Position numbers and translations under genes: made by a program | Notes under the pieces: generated by a model | Told to the model about the DNA's origin: nothing | Seen by the model: the letters and a program-made list of their open reading frames with translations, nothing else | Databases searched by the model: none | Origin: Alphaproteobacteria bacterium MarineAlpha5_Bin12 | GTDB taxonomy: Bacteria; Pseudomonadota; Alphaproteobacteria; HIMB59; GCA-002718135 | Assembly (NCBI GenBank): GCA_002937855.1 | Contig: PTKS01000010.1 | Location: 1-64,000, forward strand | DNA length: 64,000 nucleotides | Direction of reading: 5' to 3' | Part shown: in pieces, positions 53,619-64,000 of the stretch | How positions within the stretch are numbered: the stretch's first letter is position 1 | How the letters are laid out: each line of letters opens with the position of its first letter

Positions 53619-54382
53619 CAGTTCTTTGTCCTTTTACCTAAATAAGCTTCAATAACCTCATCATTATTTTTAACTTGATCAGCAGTACCTTGAAAAAGTA
53701 TAGCGCCTTCTGCCATGACTATGACAGGATCACATAATAAACTTATTAAATCCATATCATGTTCAATCATACAAAATGTATAACCTTTTTCCTTATTAAG
53801 TCTTATTATTGCATTAGAAATTTCTTTCAATAAAGTTCTGTTCACTCCTGCACCAACTTCGTCTAATAAAACTACTTTGGCATCTACCATCATGGTTCTT
53901 CCCAATTCTAAAAGTTTTTTTTGCCCTCCAGACAAATTTCCAGCTATTTCTTGTGATAGATGTTTTAGATTTAAAAATTCAATAACATTAATTGCTTTAT
54001 TGCGAATTTTTTCTTCTTGAGATGAAATTAAATTAGTTTTGAACCATGCGCCTAAAAGCTTTTCTCCAATTTGATAACCTGGGACAACCATTAAATTTTC
54101 TAAAACTGTTAATGATTTAAATTCATGGGGTATTTGAAAAGTTCTAAGCAAACCTCTATAAAATAACTCATGAGCAGGGAGTCCAGTAATATTTTGCCCA
54201 TCAAGAAAAACTTTGCCCGAAGTTGGATTGAGATTACCTGCAATTATATTAAATAAGGTTGTTTTCCCAGCACCATTTGGTCCTATCAAGCCTGTTATTG
54301 ATCCTTGTTTCAGTTTAAAAGAAACATTATCAACAGCTTTGATGCCTCCAAAATTTTTGCTAAGTGAATCAATTTCTATCAT
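53618..54382 (-). CDS. livG: ABC transporter ATP-binding protein LivG
   Basis: A 254-residue ATPase. It has SLSKNFGGIKAVDNVSF, Walker A GPNGAGKTT, RTFQIPHEFKSLTVLENLMV, signature LSGGQKKLLELGRTMM and Walker B VVLLDEVGAGVN. LivG is distinguished from LivF by the GLRRTFQ-like GLLRTFQIP and the C-terminal EAYLGKR. In the Walker B region the usual DEPxAGLN reads DEVGAGVN. The start overlaps the rodA stop by 4 nt, which directly ties the transporter to the cell-elongation genes. Confidence 0.94.
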   Translation of the reverse strand: MIEIDSLSKNFGGIKAVDNVSFKLKQGSITGLIGPNGAGKTTLFNIIAGNLNPTSGKVFLDGQNITGLPAHELFYRGLLRTFQIPHEFKSLTVLENLMVVPGYQIGEKLLGAWFKTNLISSQEEKIRNKAINVIEFLNLKHLSQEIAGNLSGGQKKLLELGRTMMVDAKVVLLDEVGAGVNRTLLKEISNAIIRLNKEKGYTFCMIEHDMDLISLLCDPVIVMAEGAILFQGTADQVKNNDEVIEAYLGKRTKN

Positions 54383-55470
54383 ATTTTTTTCCTAAATTGA
54401 TATACATTAACATTCATTAAAAAACCAAAAGATATCATTATAGAAATCATTACTGATCCTCCATAAGAAATTAAAGGTAGTGGCACTCCAACAACTGGTA
54501 ATAATCCTGTTACCATTGCAGAATTGCATATTACGTAAAGAAAAAGGTTAGTTCCAACACCAATTGCAACTATCCTAGAAAAAACGTTAAATGCTTTAAA
54601 TCCAATATAAAATGTATTCATTATTAAAATCAAATATAAAACCAATACAAATATTGTACCTATAAATCCAAACTCTTCTCCTATAAGTGTAAATATAAAA
54701 TCTGTCTGCTTTTCAGGAAGAAAATCTAAATATGATTGAGAACCTTTTAAATAACCTTTGCCATAGAGGCCACCTGAACCTAGTGCGATTTTTGATTGGT
54801 AAAGGTGATAACCTGATCCCAATAAATCTGATTCAGGATTTATAAAAGATAATATTCTTTTTATTTGATAATCTTTTAAAACAAATTTCCAAATTAAAGG
54901 CAAAGAAATAAGCATAGCAAAAAAAGCCAAAACAAACTTCCATATTTTAACTCCCGAAATAAACAATATCATTAAACCTAGGGTAACAATTGTTAAAGCT
55001 GTGCCTAAATCAGGTTGGAATAAAACTAAAATTGCAGGAATAAAAATTGCAAAGATTGGGATTATCAAATTTCTTAACATATATATTTTCTCAAATTTAA
55101 TTTCGTTATAGTATTTTGCTAAAAATAAAATTAGAGTAATTTTAATAAACTCTGAAGGTTGAATACTAATATTAAAGATTTTAATCCACCTTCTAGCTCC
55201 AAAACCAAATATGCCAAAAACTTCAACTGAGACCAGCAATGCTAAACTTAAAAAAAATATAGTATTTATGTTTTTATACCAAAATTTTATATCTATTACT
55301 GAAATTATAAATAAAAGAATTAATCCAAATACAAATCTAATTATTTGCTTTCTCGCCCACAAATCCAAATTAGCATCTGCTGCGGAATATAGAGCGATAA
55401 AGCCAATAATTGCAATGACTGATACAATAAAAATAAAAAACCAATTATAATTATAAAAATTTTTAATCAA
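54379..55470 (-). CDS. rodA: Rod shape-determining peptidoglycan glycosyltransferase RodA
   Basis: A 363-residue SEDS-family polymerase with about ten helices. GFGARRWIKIFNISIQPSEF, FQPDLGTALTIV, QSKIALGSGGLYGKG, PEKQTDFIFTLIGEEFGF and GLLPVVGVPLPLISYGGS are family motifs, including the essential Asp. Translation starts at TTG 55470, exactly after the mrdA stop, with AGGA 6 nt upstream; no ATG precedes the first helix. RodA pairs with PBP2 in lateral wall growth. Confidence 0.95.
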   Translation of the reverse strand: MIKNFYNYNWFFIFIVSVIAIIGFIALYSAADANLDLWARKQIIRFVFGLILLFIISVIDIKFWYKNINTIFFLSLALLVSVEVFGIFGFGARRWIKIFNISIQPSEFIKITLILFLAKYYNEIKFEKIYMLRNLIIPIFAIFIPAILVLFQPDLGTALTIVTLGLMILFISGVKIWKFVLAFFAMLISLPLIWKFVLKDYQIKRILSFINPESDLLGSGYHLYQSKIALGSGGLYGKGYLKGSQSYLDFLPEKQTDFIFTLIGEEFGFIGTIFVLVLYLILIMNTFYIGFKAFNVFSRIVAIGVGTNLFLYVICNSAMVTGLLPVVGVPLPLISYGGSVMISIMISFGFLMNVNVYQFRKKI

Positions 55471-57294
55471 TTATAATCCTAACCTATAAATTTTATTAAA
55501 TATATTTTTTGCAATAGGCGCTGCAGTCGAAGAGCCTGAACCTCCATGATCTATAACAACAGAAATAGCATATTTTGGTTTATTTGAAGGCATAAAACCT
55601 ACAAATAAAGAATGATCTTTATCTTCTCTAGCTTTTTCTTTTTTTCTAAAATCCTCACTTTCTCTTTCTTCTAAAGTTATTTTTTTTACTTGAGATGTTC
55701 CAGTTTTACCAGAAAGTAAATATTCATCAGGATTGCTTCTAATTGAATAAGCTGTACCACCAATTTCATTCACTACTTTAAACATTGAATCTTTTATAAT
55801 TTTTAAATTCTTTTTATTAATTAAAATTTCATTAGAATTATCTTCTTTAGGTAAAAATTCATCATTATTTTTTAATAAAGTTAAATTAATTTTTCTACCA
55901 TTATTAGCAATTATAGATGTCATTAAAAGTAGCTGAATTGGAGTTGTTAAAACATATCCTTGTCCTATAGCACTTATTAATGTTTCCCCTTTAAACCAAC
56001 TTTCATTCAAATTGTTTTTTTTCCATTTTTTATTCGGAATTAAACCTTTTTTTTCAGAAGGTAACTGAATATTTGTTGACTCGCCTAATCCAAATTTTTT
56101 AGCCATAATATAAATGTTTTCTATTCCAATTTTTTTTGCAAGATCATAAAAATAGCAATCACAAGATTCTTTGATGCCTTTGGTTAAATTTACCTCTCCA
56201 TGTCCCTTTGTTTTCCAACAATGATAAATCCTGTCTCCATATTCAATTTTTCCTTCGCAGAATATTGAATGATTTCTATCAATTATACCCTTTTCTAAAC
56301 CAGCTAATGCGACTATCATTTTAAAAGTTGATCCTGGTGCATATAAACCCTGAGTAACTCTATTGTTAAGTGGAGAAAGAGGATTGTTGATTACTTCATT
56401 CCAATATTCTAAATTTGGCTTAGATATTATTTTATTAGGATCATATAGTGGAATAGACATCATACCTAGTATTTCACCTGTATTCACGTTTGAAACTACA
56501 ACAGATCCACTAATAAAATCTTTTAATTCTTCATAAATAATTTTTTGAACATTTAGATCTAAAGATAAATGTATTTTTGTTCCCTGAATGCTATTTGTTT
56601 TTTTAATTTCTCTTATTTCTCTACCAAATGCGTTAATCTCAACTTCTCTGCTTCCTGGAATTCCAATCAGTTTTTCATTAAAATATTTTTCTATCCCAGT
56701 TCTACCAATATCTAAAGTTCTCAAAGGTTTTATATATGGGGTTTCTAGATCTTTTTGATTTGGTTGACCTGTGTATCCTAATATGTGTGAAAAATATTCG
56801 CTGTAAGGATATTCTCGCTTATTTCTTGGAATTAGATGTAAGCCAGAAACTAAATAAATATTTGCTTCAATAGTCTCTAATTGTTTCCAATTTAAGTCGT
56901 CAACTATTTTAACTATTTCAAATTTTTTTGCTTGATTAGACAATTCGACTATTTTTTTTTGATGTTTAAAACTTATTTTTATAATTGATGAGAGTTTTTT
57001 TATAACTTCATTAATATTTTTTACTTCTTCGGGTACTATATATAAATCATAACTGATTTTATTATTAGCAATAATATTATTTTTTCTATCCAATATAATG
57101 CCTCTAGTAGGGTAAATAATTTTTAAAGTGACACTATTTTTATTTGATAGAGTATTATATTTTGATGATTCTTTTATTTGGATTTTATAAAGTCTAAATC
57201 CTACTACAATAAAAACTAATAATTTAAAAAACATTAAAAAAAGAGCTCTTCTTGTGAATGATCTAAATTGATTTCTTTTTTCTTCAAAAAACAT
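55471..57294 (-). CDS. mrdA: Penicillin-binding protein 2
   Basis: A 607-residue class B PBP. It has an N-terminal anchor (about 17-36), a dimerisation domain with YPTRGIILDRKNNIIA, and a transpeptidase with APGSTFKMIVAL (SxxK), SCDCYFYDLA (the PBP2-style SxD) and SGKTGTSQVKK. It cross-links peptidoglycan in the elongasome together with RodA, encoded immediately downstream. It abuts mreD, whose stop directly precedes its ATG. Confidence 0.95.
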   Translation of the reverse strand: MFFEEKRNQFRSFTRRALFLMFFKLLVFIVVGFRLYKIQIKESSKYNTLSNKNSVTLKIIYPTRGIILDRKNNIIANNKISYDLYIVPEEVKNINEVIKKLSSIIKISFKHQKKIVELSNQAKKFEIVKIVDDLNWKQLETIEANIYLVSGLHLIPRNKREYPYSEYFSHILGYTGQPNQKDLETPYIKPLRTLDIGRTGIEKYFNEKLIGIPGSREVEINAFGREIREIKKTNSIQGTKIHLSLDLNVQKIIYEELKDFISGSVVVSNVNTGEILGMMSIPLYDPNKIISKPNLEYWNEVINNPLSPLNNRVTQGLYAPGSTFKMIVALAGLEKGIIDRNHSIFCEGKIEYGDRIYHCWKTKGHGEVNLTKGIKESCDCYFYDLAKKIGIENIYIMAKKFGLGESTNIQLPSEKKGLIPNKKWKKNNLNESWFKGETLISAIGQGYVLTTPIQLLLMTSIIANNGRKINLTLLKNNDEFLPKEDNSNEILINKKNLKIIKDSMFKVVNEIGGTAYSIRSNPDEYLLSGKTGTSQVKKITLEERESEDFRKKEKAREDKDHSLFVGFMPSNKPKYAISVVIDHGGSGSSTAAPIAKNIFNKIYRLGL

Positions 57295-57786
57295 TTATAT
57301 TTTTCTTTTAATATAATTTAACAAAATATATATTGGATACGATAGAATAACAGAAAATAGTATTGTTTTTAATAATATTAATATACTAAAATTATAACCA
57401 TAAACTATGAAAAGAAATAGTTTTTCAGTAAATAACAAGATTATTACACAAAATATATTTATTGAAATTAAAAATAAAAAATTTCTGTTTATAAATAAAA
57501 ATTTTATTTTTTTAATTATAAATAAAAAAAACATAAAAGTTAATAAGTGAGGACCAAACTCATCTATTAAAAATATATCTAAAAAAAAACCTAATAAAAA
57601 AGTTGTAAAATAATTTAATTTAAATTCATCATAGAAAGAATACAAAACAAATAAAATATGAAAAATTGAATAAATAATTATATCCATATTAGATAGTTCA
57701 AAGGAATTTAGTGATAAAATTAAGAAAAGATAAATAATTATTTGATAAATGTATTTTCTTAAGAAAAATCTAAAAGAGCTTAGCAT
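57295..57786 (-). CDS. mreD: Rod shape-determining protein MreD
   Basis: A 163-residue inner-membrane protein made of about five hydrophobic helices and very rich in Phe, Ile, Leu and Tyr. Primary-sequence conservation of MreD is weak; the motif FLLGFFLDIFLIDEFGPHLL is the recognisable part. The call rests mainly on its size, topology and place between mreC and mrdA. It follows mreC by 6 nt. Confidence 0.88.
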   Translation of the reverse strand: MLSSFRFFLRKYIYQIIIYLFLILSLNSFELSNMDIIIYSIFHILFVLYSFYDEFKLNYFTTFLLGFFLDIFLIDEFGPHLLTFMFFLFIIKKIKFLFINRNFLFLISINIFCVIILLFTEKLFLFIVYGYNFSILILLKTILFSVILSYPIYILLNYIKRKI

Positions 57787-57792
57787 GAACTC

Positions 57793-58614
57793 TTATAGTT
57801 TGTTTGTAATTACATTTACAAATTCTAATTCTTTAAAATTTACAAAAGGTTTGACATAATAAATGTTATCTTCAATTTTATATATCTTACCCACTGCTAT
57901 GTTTGGAGGAAAAATATCTGCATTTCCACTAGTAACAATAATTTCACCAATTTTGGGCATTTTATTTTCTTTAATAAATTTTAGTTTCAATAGGATACTA
58001 TCAGATTGGCCAGAAATTATTGCATTTATATCTTGATTCAATGTTTTGACAGGTATGCTTGAATTTATATCTGTAATTAATAAAACCCTTGAAGTTACAT
58101 TTCCGATATTAATGATTCTACCGATTAATCCTCTTTCATTAAGTACTCCAGAATTTATTTCAATATTTTTATTTAAGCCAATATTTAGTTGAATGATGTT
58201 AGCAAAAATATTTGGAGCTTTGTTTATTACCCTCGCGGTTTCTAATGTTTCAAAAGTGTCATCATTTACATTTAATAATTCTTTATATGCTTTATTTTCA
58301 TTAATCAATTTCAGGGAAAGACTCTGCCATTGTTTTAATATTTTAATTTCTTCTTTAAGTTTATTATTTTCAATTGATAAATTTTTTAGTGAATTTAAAT
58401 TTTGAATTGCAGAAATCGATTTATCAAAAGGGAATGTTAAGAAATATACGATAGGAGAAGCAATATCTGCACTTACGGTTTTAATTTTCGATCCAATATA
58501 TAAGTCAGCTTTATTTATAAAAACTAATAAAAATGATAAAATAAAAAGAATAGTTATAAAAAAACTGCTTGTTTTTTTTGATTTAGTAAAAATTTTGCTT
58601 TTTATAATAGGCAA
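57793..58614 (-). CDS. mreC: Rod shape-determining protein MreC
   Basis: A 273-residue bitopic protein. A transmembrane helix (about 16-35) precedes a coiled coil (about 65-112, LKNLSIENNKLKEEIKILK) and a periplasmic beta domain. ARVINKAPNIFANIIQLNIG, GVLNERGLIGRI, VTSRVLLITDINSSIPV and GEIIVTSGNADIFPPNIAVGKI are the MreC repeats. It links MreB filaments to PBP2/RodA. It starts 8 nt after the mreB stop. Confidence 0.95.
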   Translation of the reverse strand: MPIIKSKIFTKSKKTSSFFITILFILSFLLVFINKADLYIGSKIKTVSADIASPIVYFLTFPFDKSISAIQNLNSLKNLSIENNKLKEEIKILKQWQSLSLKLINENKAYKELLNVNDDTFETLETARVINKAPNIFANIIQLNIGLNKNIEINSGVLNERGLIGRIINIGNVTSRVLLITDINSSIPVKTLNQDINAIISGQSDSILLKLKFIKENKMPKIGEIIVTSGNADIFPPNIAVGKIYKIEDNIYYVKPFVNFKELEFVNVITNKL

Positions 58615-58622
58615 TTAATCTC

Positions 58623-61231
<2,609 letters not shown>

Positions 61232-61286
61232 TAAATACCCTACTACACCTAAAGCACTATTTTTTATAGGTTTTTTTTAATTTTAT

Positions 61287-62850
<1,564 letters not shown>

Positions 62851-62851
<1 letters not shown>

Positions 62852-64000
62852 TATACTAAAACTCTACCTTTCTCAGCTGATTTTTTATCTTGTTTTTGAT
62901 CTTTGTTTAAAACCATTTCATTGTGAGCTGAGCCACTTTGTATCATAGGAAAACAATTTTCTTCTTTATCTACAACGATGTCAGCAATAACTGTTTTATT
63001 TGTATTTATCATTTCTTTAATAACATCATCTAACTCATTAGGTTTTGAAGCCCTCAAACCAACAGCATTAAAGCTTTTTGCTAGTTCTACAAAATCGGGA
63101 AGGCTATCCATATAACTTTCAGAATATCTGCCATTGTGTAATAGTTCCTGCCATTGTCTTACCATACCCATATATTCATTATTTAAAATAAATATTTTTA
63201 CTGGTAGGCGGCTTTGAACAGCAGTGCTTAATTCTTGTATATTCATCAAAATTGAAGATTCTCCAGCAATATCAATAACTAAAGAATTGGGGTTTGCAAC
63301 TTGTGCACCAATAGCTGCTGGAAAACCGTAACCCATTGTACCCAATCCTCCTGAAGTAAGCCATTTATTAGGTTTTTCAAATTTATAAAATTGAGCAGCC
63401 CACATTTGATGTTGACCAACTTCAGTTGTTATAATTGTATCCTGATTTTTTGTAAGTTCATAAAGCCTTTCTATAGCAAATTGTGGCTTTATTATTTCAT
63501 CTGATTGTTGATAGTTCAAACAATCAATTTTTTTCCATTCTTCAATTTTTTTCCACCAATTTGAAATATCTTCTTTGTTTTTTTTATATTTTTTTTCTTT
63601 CCAAATCTTTAGGATCTGTTCTACTATGTTTCCAACATCACCTACTATAGGAATATCAACATCAACATTTTTATTTATGCTGCTTTTATCTATATCTATA
63701 TGAATTTTTTTTGAATTTGGGGAAAATGAATCAAGTCTACCTGTAACACGATCATCAAATCTAGCACCTAAATTAATCATTAAATCGCAATCATACATTG
63801 CCATATTTGCTTCATACATTCCATGCATACCTAACATTCCTAAAGATTGTGTGTTTCCTGCAGGAATAACACCTAATCCCATTAAAGTCATTGTAACAGG
63901 GAAACCAGTTAAATCTACAAACTCTCTCACTAACTCTGAAGCTTTTTTTCCTGAATTAATACATCCCCCTCCTATGTAAAAAATTGGTTTTTTTGAAGAG
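62851..64000 (-). CDS. ilvB: Acetolactate synthase large subunit, partial (N terminus outside window)
   Basis: The C-terminal 382 or so residues of a ThDP enzyme, open to the last base, so the gene continues beyond 64000. The visible part begins in FYIGGGCINSGKKASEL, the middle-domain boundary. The ThDP domain has TEVGQHQMWAAQFY, GGLGTMGYGFPAAIGA, and DIAGESS...NNEYMG in place of the GDGS...N motif, with Glu where the Mg2+-binding Asp is usual. MVRQWQELLHNGRYS follows. A GTG at 63930 is internal, not the start. It makes acetolactate and acetohydroxybutyrate. Confidence 0.96.

Noticed and set aside
61232..61286. Leader attenuator or riboswitch upstream of leuA
   Set aside because: The gap is only 55 nt, with no leucine-rich leader peptide, no convincing hairpin and no known riboswitch core.

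Overview
The window is 64 kb of AT-rich (roughly 30% G+C by eye), densely packed bacterial chromosome. Several gene families point to an alphaproteobacterium: an NDUFA12-type complex I subunit, a DUF2155 protein, the long alphaproteobacterial dCTP deaminase family, the mrcA-prfB pair next to a divergent rne, and C1:A72 initiator tRNA-Met. Very low G+C, intergenic gaps mostly under 150 nt, many stop/start overlaps, and no mobile elements, phage genes or CRISPR suggest a streamlined marine lineage of the Pelagibacterales or HIMB59/AEGEAN-169 kind. That placement is inference. No gene-free stretch exceeds 300 nt.

Layout. 1-8 kb: initiator tRNA, a di-iron fatty-acid hydroxylase, elongator tRNA-Met, then on the minus strand mnmA followed by sufB-C-D-S-T-A, with an Irr/ICE-like palindrome between mnmA and sufB. 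8-15.2 kb: an alpha/beta hydrolase, anmK, tyrS, a large AsmA-like protein and prfB with an intact programmed frameshift. 15.2-24.2 kb: mrcA, then rne, an M48 peptidase, dcd, aroQ, accB and accC. 24.2-35.2 kb: DUF2155, NDUFA12, pyrC, a GT9 glycosyltransferase, ygfZ, an MFS transporter, a single-chain glycyl-tRNA synthetase, sppA, trmN6, a polyprenyl diphosphate synthase, a DUF6165/cupin pair, rpe, a 27-residue very basic mini-ORF and tRNA-Lys.

35-50.5 kb is more accessory. It has an APH-type kinase overlapping a phospho-lyase-type PLP enzyme, an MFS transporter, a short SbmA/BacA-like protein, fxsA, a DapA-family aldolase, uppP, sbcB, and a deoxyribose-type catabolic set (deoC, a one-and-a-half-domain aldehyde dehydrogenase, a ribokinase-family kinase) coupled to gpsA. 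49.3-64 kb: a strongly expressed-looking substrate-binding protein converges on a 13-gene minus-strand run, ilvB-ilvN-ilvC-leuA-mreB-mreC-mreD-mrdA-rodA-livG-livF-livH-livM. A shared bidirectional terminator lies at the convergence.

How the genes work together. SufS can supply sulfur both to Fe-S assembly and to MnmA. mrcA, anmK, uppP, mreBCD, mrdA and rodA cover peptidoglycan synthesis, recycling and elongation. accBC, plsX-independent gpsA and the hydroxylase touch lipids. ilvBNC/leuA make branched-chain amino acids, and the liv-type transporter probably imports them or related amino acids or amides. No mobile or defence system was found. The least ordinary items are the membrane-anchored BCCP, the displaced GlyRS, the kinase/phospho-lyase pair and the basic mini-protein.
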